Assembly: GCA_902168225.1 (NCBI GenBank)
Contig: CABHOW010000082.1
Span: 1-59,949 of the forward strand
Direction of reading: 5' to 3'
DNA: 59,949 bases
Source: an uncultured Flavihumibacter sp.
GTDB taxonomy: Bacteria; Bacteroidota; Bacteroidia; Chitinophagales; Chitinophagaceae
Shown: positions 27,320 to 34,664 of the stretch, in pieces
Numbering within the stretch: position 1 is the stretch's first letter
Layout of the letters: every line of letters begins with the position of its first letter
Position numbers and translations under genes: made by a program
Notes under the pieces: generated by a model
What the model was told of the DNA's origin: nothing
What the model saw: the letters and a program-made list of their open reading frames with translations, nothing else
Databases searched by the model: none

Positions 27320-27916
27320 TTATTTACAAGCCTTAAAGTGTCGATCAGCTGATCTGTTGCATTTTAAATGATCTTTGATTGAATCTATATGACAACCAGT
27401 AACTATAGCCCATAGTCCCTGTGAAAAACAAGCAGCTTCATCAATTATAAAGTCTTCAAAACATTCATTTACTTCTGCATCATACTGCTTTTTACAACTA
27501 GCAGCATCAAGAGCTCGAACATTTAGAATTGCGTTAACGGAATATTCTTTTTCAATCATTTGCTTACAAACATCAGGTACAATTTTTTGAAAATCTGTTT
27601 TTGTTAAAGTCTTTAAAGCTTCATCTCCAAATTTTAAGCGTAAGTTGTCGAAACATTTTTTCTTTTCTTGTTGTAATCTTTCAACTTGAGCATCACTTAA
27701 AATTAACTCATTTTCATTTGAATTCAAAAATGTAGGTGATAAAATAATATTTGATTGATTTTTTGAAAGCTTGGTAAACTCTATAAATTCTTTAGATTCA
27801 GAAATTTTCATAAGAAGCTCATCTTTGGAAAGAATTTTTAGTTTTTCCGATTTAGTACATGATGAAATAAGCAATAATGTTAAAAGAAATACGCAAAGTG
27901 CTTTAAGTGTTTTCAT
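27320..27916 (-). CDS. Putative lipoprotein of unknown function
   Basis: A 198-residue protein with a lipoprotein signal peptide, LLLISSC (Cys20). The mature part is charged and helical (LQQEKKKCFDNLRLKFGDEALK) and carries seven further cysteines in the C-terminal half, including CKKQYDAEVNEC, CFSQG, GCHIDS and KCNRS, suggesting disulfides after export. I recognise no family. It is probably co-transcribed with the 128-residue membrane protein downstream. A near-palindrome lies about 30 bases upstream. Confidence 0.65.
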   Translation of the reverse strand: MKTLKALCVFLLTLLLISSCTKSEKLKILSKDELLMKISESKEFIEFTKLSKNQSNIILSPTFLNSNENELILSDAQVERLQQEKKKCFDNLRLKFGDEALKTLTKTDFQKIVPDVCKQMIEKEYSVNAILNVRALDAASCKKQYDAEVNECFEDFIIDEAACFSQGLWAIVTGCHIDSIKDHLKCNRSADRHFKACK

Positions 27917-27946
27917 AAATTATAGCTTTTATTAATATACACCTAT

Positions 27947-27962
27947 GTTACTGGCCGGTAAC
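27947..27962. promoter_or_regulatory. Near-palindrome upstream of the lipoprotein gene
   Basis: GTTACTGGCCGGTAAC is self-complementary except at one base pair (14 of 16 positions) and lies 31 bases upstream of the lipoprotein start. It could be an operator. A hairpin GATTGTT-cgtc-AACAATC at 27984-28001 lies between it and the broken HTH gene and could end that transcript. Confidence 0.3.
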
Positions 27963-28033
27963 AGGGCTCGGTGCAATTTGCCCGATTGTTCGTCAACAAT
28001 CATAAAACAAATTTATTAACTCATCGTGCAGCC

Positions 28034-28267
28034 TCACTCCACGATGATAAAAGAAATAGTGAAGCTGCCATTTTCCTTATAACGGTAAGAGTTAACGGCT
28101 CTGTCAAAATAAATGGGTGCTCCAAATTATTTCATCACTGCAATAAATTCCTTTGCTGTTCTCTCAGAAACTTCAAGCTTGTTGGCAAGTTGTAATGCAG
28201 TACCCGTTTGTTTACGTTGAATTAATTTATCGATTCTTTGGAATCTTTTTATAAATGTTCGCGGCAT
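28034..28267 (-). pseudogene. Small HTH DNA-binding protein gene interrupted by an in-frame TAA
   Basis: On the minus strand, an ATG at 28267 starts MPRTFIKRFQRIDKLIQRK and continues through TGTALQLANKLEVSERTAKEF, a DeoR/HTH_11-like helix-turn-helix. A TAA stop lies at 28127-28129. Without any frame change, reading continues FGAPIYFDRAVNSYRYKENG and runs to a TGA at 28034-28036. The downstream part resembles the C-terminus (GAPIxYDRxxxSYxY) of the ~70-75-residue small HTH proteins of Bacteroidota. One base change (GAA or CAA to TAA) explains the break. It is probably a recent pseudogene or a sequencing error. Confidence 0.7.
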
Positions 28268-28351
28268 GGGTGGATATCTGATTTTTGCTAAAATAGCTAT
28301 TCCAATAACCCAAGTCAACTGCGAAATTCCGCAGGTTGTCTAAGAATAATA

Positions 28352-28885
28352 TTAAATACTGGGGGAAGGAGGTTGAACAGTTTTAGTACTAAACAGCATA
28401 AACTCTTTTTCACTATCAGGCAATTTGGTATTGATCTTATACGTCATACCGGCTTTTTCCAATAATCGAATAGAGGCAAGATTATCGGGAGTAGTGATGC
28501 CTTGTACGGCTTCTAACTTAAGTTCTTGAAAAGCAAATTGCATTACTGCTTCTACGGCTTCGGATATAAAGCCTTTATTTTCAAATTCAGGTAAAATGGC
28601 GAATCCTAGATCGGGATAATAGAGTCCTTCCCTTTTTACTAACCCACACATGCCAATGGGGATTTTTGTTGCTGTGATAGATACATGCAATAATCCAAAC
28701 CCATTTTCTCTATGGGAACGAATCAATTTTTCACTGATATAATGGGTAGCTTCTGCTAAAGAGCGAATATTTCTGTTGCCAATATATTGTAACCAGTTTG
28801 GTGCATTCATTAATTTGATGAGAAAAGAAGCATCTACTATGGAAAATGGCCTTAATGTTAAACGGGCTGTATTAATTGGCTTCAT
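28352..28885 (-). CDS. GNAT N-acetyltransferase (RimJ/RimL-like)
   Basis: A 177-residue acetyltransferase_3-type GNAT. It opens INTARLTLRPFSIVDASFLIKLMN, continues with PIGMCGLVKREG and DLGFAILPEFENKGFISEAV (the acetyl-CoA-binding region, with Q/RxxGxG replaced by PEFENKG), and ends NLASIRLLEKAGM. The substrate is unknown; relatives acetylate ribosomal proteins or small amines. Its start overlaps the 3' end of the NTF2-like gene by 14 bases, indicating an operon. Confidence 0.87.
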   Translation of the reverse strand: MKPINTARLTLRPFSIVDASFLIKLMNAPNWLQYIGNRNIRSLAEATHYISEKLIRSHRENGFGLLHVSITATKIPIGMCGLVKREGLYYPDLGFAILPEFENKGFISEAVEAVMQFAFQELKLEAVQGITTPDNLASIRLLEKAGMTYKINTKLPDSEKEFMLFSTKTVQPPSPSI

Positions 28886-29360
28886 CTGCTTTTTTATTCA
28901 TATAAGCTGCTAAAGACGATCTCGCATTCTTTTGTACTTTTTGTTGTAGAAAACGCGTCCATCCCAGCAATCTGCCTATAAGCCCCAATGCTTGTTTGCT
29001 CCATGTATAAAAAGAAAAGGAATCGGTATGTTTCGTAATCTTTCCATCTTTAATTTCGAAATAGGCATCGATGCGATTGATCACTTTGCGTCCGGTTGTT
29101 GAGAATGTATAGCGGGCTACCCATTGTGCACTAGCGGTAATATCCGTTGCAGTTATATTGCTAAAACTGAGCTCAAGATCTTTTCCTTTTTTAATCAGCA
29201 TTTCCCACATAGCCCTAACTTCATGTGCATTCAAATTAGTAAATACAGCATCGTTAAATAAAGCATCCTCTGCATAACAGCTTTGCATTGTGGTATAGTC
29301 TTTCTGCTGAAAAGCTGTATAAAATTTTTTTATTAGTAGTTTATTGGCTTCCATTATCAT
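28872..29360 (-). CDS. SnoaL/NTF2-like fold protein
   Basis: A 162-residue protein with an NTF2-like cone fold: KKFYTAFQQKDYTTMQSCYAEDALFNDAVF, a central WVARYTFSTTGRKVINRIDAYFEIKDGKI, and a C-terminal helical extension rich in lysine and arginine. Relatives are annotated as nuclear transport factor 2 family or ketosteroid-isomerase-like. No catalytic activity can be assigned. The ATG at 29360 overlaps the stop of a 35-codon ORF as ATGA; a second ATG at 29354 is possible. It overlaps the GNAT gene by 14 bases. Confidence 0.8.
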   Translation of the reverse strand: MIMEANKLLIKKFYTAFQQKDYTTMQSCYAEDALFNDAVFTNLNAHEVRAMWEMLIKKGKDLELSFSNITATDITASAQWVARYTFSTTGRKVINRIDAYFEIKDGKITKHTDSFSFYTWSKQALGLIGRLLGWTRFLQQKVQKNARSSLAAYMNKKADEAN

Positions 29361-29464
29361 TTTTTATACTGAATCAAATACCAATAATTTCCGTATAAAT
29401 CTGCGAATACATAAACAATACCATGTACCCCGTTCGGGGTTTTATGATTAATATACTGGTTCAT
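29357..29464 (-). CDS. 35-codon ORF coupled by ATGA to both neighbours
   Basis: The minus strand encodes MNQYINHKTPNGVHGIVYVF then ADLYGNYWYLIQYKK. Its ATG at 29464-29462 overlaps the TGA of the T9SS propeller gene (ATGA at 29464-29461). Its TGA at 29359-29357 overlaps the ATG of the NTF2-like gene (ATGA at 29360-29357). The perfect ATGA linkage at both ends argues that it is translated or is the remnant of a coupled gene. The phrase DLYGNYWYLIQ resembles the C-terminal strand of VOC/glyoxalase-fold proteins (DPxGNxWxLIQ), but this is weak similarity. The frame is closed about 22 bases upstream of the ATG, so no longer version exists here. Confidence 0.45.
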   Translation of the reverse strand: MNQYINHKTPNGVHGIVYVFADLYGNYWYLIQYKK

Positions 29465-31770
29465 CGACCGCTTAGTATGATAATTTTAGTTACTAATTTT
29501 TCAGTTCCGGCCTCATCTCTTGTAAGCACAAGATACACCCCGGAAGCTACTTTATTACCATTAAGATCTCTACTATTCCAGGTTGCTTGTCCGCCGGTAC
29601 TCCTTGTTTGATATACCAACCTGCCATTTAATTCCGTAATTTTAATGATTGTGTTTTCTGTTAGTCCGCGTATGCCAATAGTTCCATTGAATTGAGCAGG
29701 AACCGGGTTAGGATAAACAACCACATTTGTATATTGAGCGCTCGGTTCTGTAGCGGTACTTCTATAACTACAAATGCCAATTTCTGTGGCAAAAAAAACT
29801 TCACCTGTAAAGGGGTGAATACCAATTTTTAAGATATTATTATGCAGCAGCTTACTGTTAGCGCTTGTAAAATGCGCAAGTATTTGTGTACCATCTTCTG
29901 ATATTAGCCAAGCTCCATTTTTAGTACCCACCCATTTTCTATTGGCACCATCTACTGCAATAGCTTGTACTTGTTCTCCCTTAAATAAAAATCCATTGAA
30001 AGCCCCTTGTTTTATAACAGGTATTTCTGCTTCGCAGGATGATGCAGTAAAAATATCACTGGTACAGCGTATCCAAGCTATACCATCATCGGTGCCTACC
30101 CAGATAGTGCTGTTACGATCTTTTGCAATAGACAAAATATTAGAGGAGGGAAGATTTCCTGCGCCTTTGCCTTGTCTGAATAATTTCCATTGATCGTCGT
30201 TGGTATTATCTATTGAGCTGCCATAGTTATAGCAAATTAAGCCATTGTTTTTGGGGCTCATGATCCAAACCTGATTAAATTCATCGGTTACTAATTGGGC
30301 TACTGCATTTTCAGTTAGTGAAAAGGGGATATTGAAGCTAAGCCAGCTGCCATCTTTTTTTCTTACTTTAAGTGGTTGTGGGGCTCCATAATTACTGATC
30401 CATAAATGTTGATTAGGATCAAATGCTAAGCCAGCTACCCGGTAACTATTCGGATCACCAATGGCAGCTTGCAAATTACTGTTTGCTTGTTTATATAGTA
30501 TAAGGTTAGGATTATTAAAGTTGACCAAGCCTCCACCATAACTACCTGCCCAAATCGTTTGATTATTAGGGTCTGCAGCTAAAGTTATGAAATCAAAAAC
30601 AGAGTCAAATAAAGGTGTATTAAAGCTATTTTTTGCATTCCAAGTATCTGAGGCGAAATTGTAAACCCCATTTCGATTATATAAATAATTCCATGAAATA
30701 TTTACACTTCCTGCCGCGGCATATAGCGTGTCTTTTGTGAAAATAAATTCACCGCTTGCTGTTGCGGGTGGACCATTAGGTATAAATCTTTCAATGGTAG
30801 TATTATGTTTAGATAAGCCGCCAAAAAAATCAGCTACCCAAATTGTATTGCCATCTGCAAGGGAATTTCTCGGATCGGATATAATGCCGGGCTGAGATAT
30901 GGTTCTTATGATATTACCGTTAGTATTGAGTACGATTACTCTTGCATTACCGGTATTCGTTTTTTGGGAAAGATGAATACTATTTTGAAAAAAATTGGCT
31001 TGTGTGATATGCCAGTTACTATCTGTATAAAAGGGAATCCAGCTTCCATTTTGATAGCTTAATAGAGAATCATTTTTATGAACAAATAAAGAGCCGTTAC
31101 TCAATCCCACATTATTTATTGCTCCAGAGGATAACCCATTTGTACCACTCACATTCTGCCAGTTTCTATAATCTGTGAGGGCAGGATTATTAGCCATTGC
31201 CATTTTGAGTCCTTCCGCAGTTGCAGCAAAAAATTGATTATTGAAAAAGCAAAGCGTATAAACCGGAGTTTGGTTACCATTATTACCGATTACCCAGGTT
31301 TCTTTAATTTCTCTTTTTGATAGGTTTAGAACAATAACGCCTAGGCCGGCAGTAAAATAGGCAAAACCATCTTTAACAAAGCAATTGGTATAATTTTTAT
31401 TACCCATAAAACCGGATTGTACTACATCGGGAATATTAATAGTTTGGTCTCCTTTTAATAGATCGATATTTCCATTTCGGTATCCAATAAGCAATTGTTG
31501 ACCAATACTATCCCAACCAATACAACTTATATAAGTATCACTTAATCCGTTTACTTTATTATAGCGTGTTATGCTGTTAGTTTCGTCAATCGCAAATACG
31601 GCTTGTGGGGTAGTTGTATAAAGCTTATCGGATTTGAGTATTTGAATCGTATTTTGGTAATTTAAGTGATCGCGCCAAGAACCAATTGCGATGCCCTGCG
31701 GGTAGGCGTTGCTAGAAAATAATAAGCATATCCCGGCAAGTAAAAAAAAATGGAGAGAGGATAAACGCAT
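29461..31770 (-). CDS. Secreted regulator-propeller protein with T9SS sorting domain
   Basis: A 769-residue secreted protein with signal peptide 1-25 (NAYPQ), many WVGT/IWVADFFGGL/IWAGSYGGG propeller repeats as in two-component-regulator propeller domains, and a C-terminal type A type IX secretion sorting domain from about residue 683 (VVVYPNPVPAQFNGTIGI). It is probably exported across the outer membrane by T9SS and cell-attached or released. Its ligand is unknown. It lies 25 bases after a NarL-type response regulator gene on the same strand, so it may be regulated with that system. Confidence 0.87.
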   Translation of the reverse strand: MRLSSLHFFLLAGICLLFSSNAYPQGIAIGSWRDHLNYQNTIQILKSDKLYTTTPQAVFAIDETNSITRYNKVNGLSDTYISCIGWDSIGQQLLIGYRNGNIDLLKGDQTINIPDVVQSGFMGNKNYTNCFVKDGFAYFTAGLGVIVLNLSKREIKETWVIGNNGNQTPVYTLCFFNNQFFAATAEGLKMAMANNPALTDYRNWQNVSGTNGLSSGAINNVGLSNGSLFVHKNDSLLSYQNGSWIPFYTDSNWHITQANFFQNSIHLSQKTNTGNARVIVLNTNGNIIRTISQPGIISDPRNSLADGNTIWVADFFGGLSKHNTTIERFIPNGPPATASGEFIFTKDTLYAAAGSVNISWNYLYNRNGVYNFASDTWNAKNSFNTPLFDSVFDFITLAADPNNQTIWAGSYGGGLVNFNNPNLILYKQANSNLQAAIGDPNSYRVAGLAFDPNQHLWISNYGAPQPLKVRKKDGSWLSFNIPFSLTENAVAQLVTDEFNQVWIMSPKNNGLICYNYGSSIDNTNDDQWKLFRQGKGAGNLPSSNILSIAKDRNSTIWVGTDDGIAWIRCTSDIFTASSCEAEIPVIKQGAFNGFLFKGEQVQAIAVDGANRKWVGTKNGAWLISEDGTQILAHFTSANSKLLHNNILKIGIHPFTGEVFFATEIGICSYRSTATEPSAQYTNVVVYPNPVPAQFNGTIGIRGLTENTIIKITELNGRLVYQTRSTGGQATWNSRDLNGNKVASGVYLVLTRDEAGTEKLVTKIIILSGR

Positions 31771-31795
31771 GGTTAAAGTTAACCATTCGTTTCTA

Positions 31796-32446
31796 CTAAA
31801 TATTCACGATGCCGTGCTTAATGGCGAATACTACTAGCCCTACCCTTGATTTTATGTCTAGTTTTTTAAATAGATTATCCCTATAAGTATCAATAGTTCT
31901 AATGCCAACATGCATTTCTTCGGCTATCTCTTTATAATTTTTATCTTCACATAGAGCCCTTAAAAATTGTGTTTCTTGCTCTGTAATGCTTAATAGTAGG
32001 GTAGCTTGGCGGTTGAACTCTTCTTCATTGGTTACATAACTGATGAGTTTGTTCTTTACTAATTCGTTAATATAAAAAACATTCTTCTTGAGGGAGTCTA
32101 GCGCTTGTTTAAGAATAACCGGGTTACTATCTTTTAAAATATATCCTTTTACACCATTTTTTAGCATGCGAATAATGGCCAAATCATTACTTAACATACT
32201 TAATACAAGTATTTTAATTTTTGGTGCATTTTGCTTTACCCAAGCTGCGGTTTCGTAGCCGTCCATTATTGGCATGGTGATGTCTAAGATCAGAATTTCA
32301 GGCACTCTTTTATGCCCTAATTTTTCTATAAATTCTTTGCCGTTTGAAGCTTCAAAAATCACTTCATAATCCTCGTAAGAGTTTATAATACCCGCTAAGC
32401 CGGATCTGAGCAGTTGATGATCGTCTACTAATGCAACTGTTGTCAT
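31796..32446 (-). CDS. NarL/FixJ-family response regulator
   Basis: A 216-residue response regulator. The receiver domain spans ~1-120 with the acidic pair D8/D9, phospho-acceptor D55 (ILILDITMP), and KDS near residue 105. A LuxR-type HTH follows at ~148-210 (LSITEQETQFLRALCEDKNYKEIAEEM, then VGIRTIDTYRDNLFKKL). It is a DNA-binding transcription regulator phosphorylated by the adjacent histidine kinase. The start overlaps the kinase stop by 4 bases (ATGA), so translation is coupled. Confidence 0.93.
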   Translation of the reverse strand: MTTVALVDDHQLLRSGLAGIINSYEDYEVIFEASNGKEFIEKLGHKRVPEILILDITMPIMDGYETAAWVKQNAPKIKILVLSMLSNDLAIIRMLKNGVKGYILKDSNPVILKQALDSLKKNVFYINELVKNKLISYVTNEEEFNRQATLLLSITEQETQFLRALCEDKNYKEIAEEMHVGIRTIDTYRDNLFKKLDIKSRVGLVVFAIKHGIVNI

Positions 32447-33240
32447 GGTTTGCTTAAGGTTGGTTTTGTAATAAGTGTTACAGCAGTACCGTTGCCCGGG
32501 GAACTCATAATATTTACGGTGGTATTGATTAATTTTGCCCGCATAAATATATTGTCTAAACCAATACCCTGTTTATCTTTTTGAATAATAGCAGTGTCAA
32601 ACCCCTTCCCATTATCTGTAATTTTGGTAGATAATTGGTTGCTTTCCATATGTATCGACACGTGGATAGCAGTGGCTGCCGCATGTTTTAAGATATTATT
32701 AATTATTTCCTGAATCATTCGATAGAGAATAATGTCTTTTTCATGTAATATGGCATCGGCTTCTTCAGGTAAGTAGTAATCGAATGTTGTTGTAAATTGT
32801 CCGGATTTTTCAATCGTGTCTAATATTTGTTGGATAGATTCGATTAATCCTATTTGGTGAAAGCGATTATTTTTCAAATTATGACTAATGCTTCGTAAAT
32901 CGGAACTCGCAGTGGTTAATAGCGTTAGAATACTTTCTACCTGTTCATTCAATTTATCGGGAGATAATTGTGCAATATTGAGACGGGCCAATGCTAAGAT
33001 TTGACCAATATTATCATGAATTTCAGATGCAATATATGAGAGGGTTTGATCTTGAATTTCTATTTGTGTATTCAGGATCGCTTTATCAAAATTGAATTGC
33101 ATTTCTTCTTTTTCCCGCTGATTTTTGCGTTGCCTACGAAGAAAAAGGAATAGTAATACCAGTAAAAAAATACCGATCAACACGAAAAATACAGAAGCCA
33201 CTATGATTGTAATGAGTATGTCTTGCTGTTTTTCCGGCAT
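32443..33240 (-). CDS. NarL-partner sensor histidine kinase (HisKA_3)
   Basis: A 265-residue kinase with one N-terminal membrane helix (~8-35) and almost no extracytoplasmic domain. The HisKA_3 dimerisation helix has phospho-acceptor H75 in ASEIHDNIGQ. The ATPase domain carries the N-box EIINNILKHA and G-box DNGKGFD. Lacking a sensor domain, it probably depends on the adjacent six-helix membrane protein or a cytosolic cue (inference). It overlaps the membrane protein gene by 40 bases in another frame and the response regulator by 4 bases, a tight three-gene unit. Confidence 0.92.
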   Translation of the reverse strand: MPEKQQDILITIIVASVFFVLIGIFLLVLLFLFLRRQRKNQREKEEMQFNFDKAILNTQIEIQDQTLSYIASEIHDNIGQILALARLNIAQLSPDKLNEQVESILTLLTTASSDLRSISHNLKNNRFHQIGLIESIQQILDTIEKSGQFTTTFDYYLPEEADAILHEKDIILYRMIQEIINNILKHAAATAIHVSIHMESNQLSTKITDNGKGFDTAIIQKDKQGIGLDNIFMRAKLINTTVNIMSSPGNGTAVTLITKPTLSKP

Positions 33241-33866
33241 AGTAAAAAGGCAAAGATAAAGGCTGAGTACAACACTACGTTTAAACTCTGATTAATAATA
33301 CCATAAATCCTTTTGCCTTCTTCCTGCATGTCGAAGCTACGTAAATACTCAAATAAAGCATTGATAATTACGGATCCCAAGTAAAACAAGAGCAAACCGG
33401 TACATACCCAAAAAAACGGCTGTTTTGTAAGCGCATTATCTAAATAGTCGGGTAAAACAGATTCATAAAAAAACAAGCAACAAAATGTAACTATAAAAAA
33501 TGATCCAAGTAGGAAGGTATAGGTATGAAAGTTATTAGGTCCTTGTATGAAGGATACATTAACTGTAACGCATAAAATATAAAACGGGATAAAGAAAAGT
33601 GCAAATTTCTTAAATCCCGTTAATTTAAAATGTTTATAAAATAAAAAAGCATAGAAAATGAACTCTGTACTGGTGAAAAGATTGAACATCAAGTAGTTCC
33701 GAATACCTTTACCCATTAGCCAATTACCTACGAGTTCTATTACTATTGTTAATAGTAAGAAAGGTAAAAAATATTTTAAGTTTGAAGACTTGAGAGTTTT
33801 ATATAAAAGCACACAAACCACAAAACTGCCAGCTTCAACCAGCAAGTATAAATTTGTTAAAAACAT
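33201..33866 (-). CDS. Six-to-seven-helix membrane protein upstream of the histidine kinase
   Basis: A 221-residue integral membrane protein with about six to seven hydrophobic helices (from ~2 to ~210) and no enzyme motif that I can see. The final cytosolic tail is CRKNSKTYSLQS. Its 3' end overlaps the kinase gene by 40 bases, which strongly suggests co-expression. A role as sensory partner of the sensor-less kinase is inference. The general type, a conserved membrane protein preceding a HisKA_3 kinase, is familiar in Chitinophagaceae. Confidence 0.75.
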   Translation of the reverse strand: MFLTNLYLLVEAGSFVVCVLLYKTLKSSNLKYFLPFLLLTIVIELVGNWLMGKGIRNYLMFNLFTSTEFIFYAFLFYKHFKLTGFKKFALFFIPFYILCVTVNVSFIQGPNNFHTYTFLLGSFFIVTFCCLFFYESVLPDYLDNALTKQPFFWVCTGLLLFYLGSVIINALFEYLRSFDMQEEGKRIYGIINQSLNVVLYSAFIFAFLLCRKNSKTYSLQS

Positions 33867-33887
33867 TTATTTTTTTACATGTTATTA

Positions 33888-34385
33888 TTATGGCCAAATT
33901 GATCCATGGTTTAGGTAATTTGAACCGGAGCCATCACCAAGTGTCACATCTTGCCCGCGTATATCCCCTTTCTTAACTGCATTATTATTCTTTCCAAGGA
34001 AAAATACGGTAATTCTGCCAATATCTTTCTTGTTAACGGCAGTTTTCTCGTCATACACCCCAAAACTAACATAAACACTATCAGATTTGTATTGAGATTT
34101 CAATTGCTGTATATAGTTGTCTAGATCCTTGATAGAGAAAGCAACATACTCTGTAGCATTGGCAGAGGAATATTTTCTCTCAAAAGCATCCTGCATTCTT
34201 TCCGCAGTTTCCTGACTAATAAGTCCACTGATAGGAGTAGCCGCATTACCTCTAACCGATAATTCTGAGTTATCAGATTGATTTTGCAGCTTTGCAGTTT
34301 CGGTATCGTTCTTACTGCACGATATTATGGCAGCAGAGAGTGCAAGCACTAGCCATAAGCCTTTGTTGGTAAATACTTTTTTCAT
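33888..34385 (-). CDS. Putative lipoprotein of unknown function
   Basis: A 165-residue protein with signal peptide and lipobox IISC (Cys24, ALSAAIISCSK). The mature part contains LISQETAERMQDAFERKYSSANATEYVAFSIKD and a short beta-rich end (VYVSFGVYD, GRITVFFLG). I do not recognise a family. It lies 21 bases upstream of the six-helix membrane protein on the same strand and may be the first gene of that operon, which would make it a candidate envelope component of the signalling unit (inference). Confidence 0.65.
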   Translation of the reverse strand: MKKVFTNKGLWLVLALSAAIISCSKNDTETAKLQNQSDNSELSVRGNAATPISGLISQETAERMQDAFERKYSSANATEYVAFSIKDLDNYIQQLKSQYKSDSVYVSFGVYDEKTAVNKKDIGRITVFFLGKNNNAVKKGDIRGQDVTLGDGSGSNYLNHGSIWP

Positions 34386-34664
34386 AGAAATTTTTGTTTA
34401 GTTTTTAATTGCTTTGTTTCAGGCAAATTAGCGCATAAACCAAAGAAAAACCGCATGTAATTTATATATTATATATTAATTATATATTTTTTAAATTAAA
34501 AATCAATTTTTTAAACCTAGCACTACAAAAAATACCGTGAAATAACGGAATGTTGCCCGTTAAAAAACGTAATAAAATTCCGTGATTTAACTACCATTTA
34601 TGAGAAATAATGAAAATATCTTCACGTTAATATTATATATCATTTGTAGTTAAAATCCAATCTC
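34386..34664. promoter_or_regulatory. 279-bp AT-rich intergenic region with direct repeats
   Basis: No gene is seen here. CCGTGAAATAAC (34535-34546) and CCGTGATTTAAC (34580-34591) form a 10-of-12 direct repeat 45 bases apart. ACGGAAT at 34545-34551 and ATTCCGT at 34577-34583 form an inverted repeat between them. The block lies upstream of the lipoprotein/membrane protein/two-component genes and could hold their promoter and an operator. A strongly AT-rich stretch (TATATATTA-type, 34455-34500) sits closer to that gene. Confidence 0.35.

Noticed and set aside
28127..28129. Programmed stop-codon readthrough in the HTH gene
   Set aside because: There is no known context signal, and TAA is the least leaky stop. 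Simple nonsense mutation or sequencing error is more likely.
27971..28195. 74-codon plus-strand ORF over the HTH region
   Set aside because: It is antisense to the broken HTH gene, whose protein has clear family motifs.
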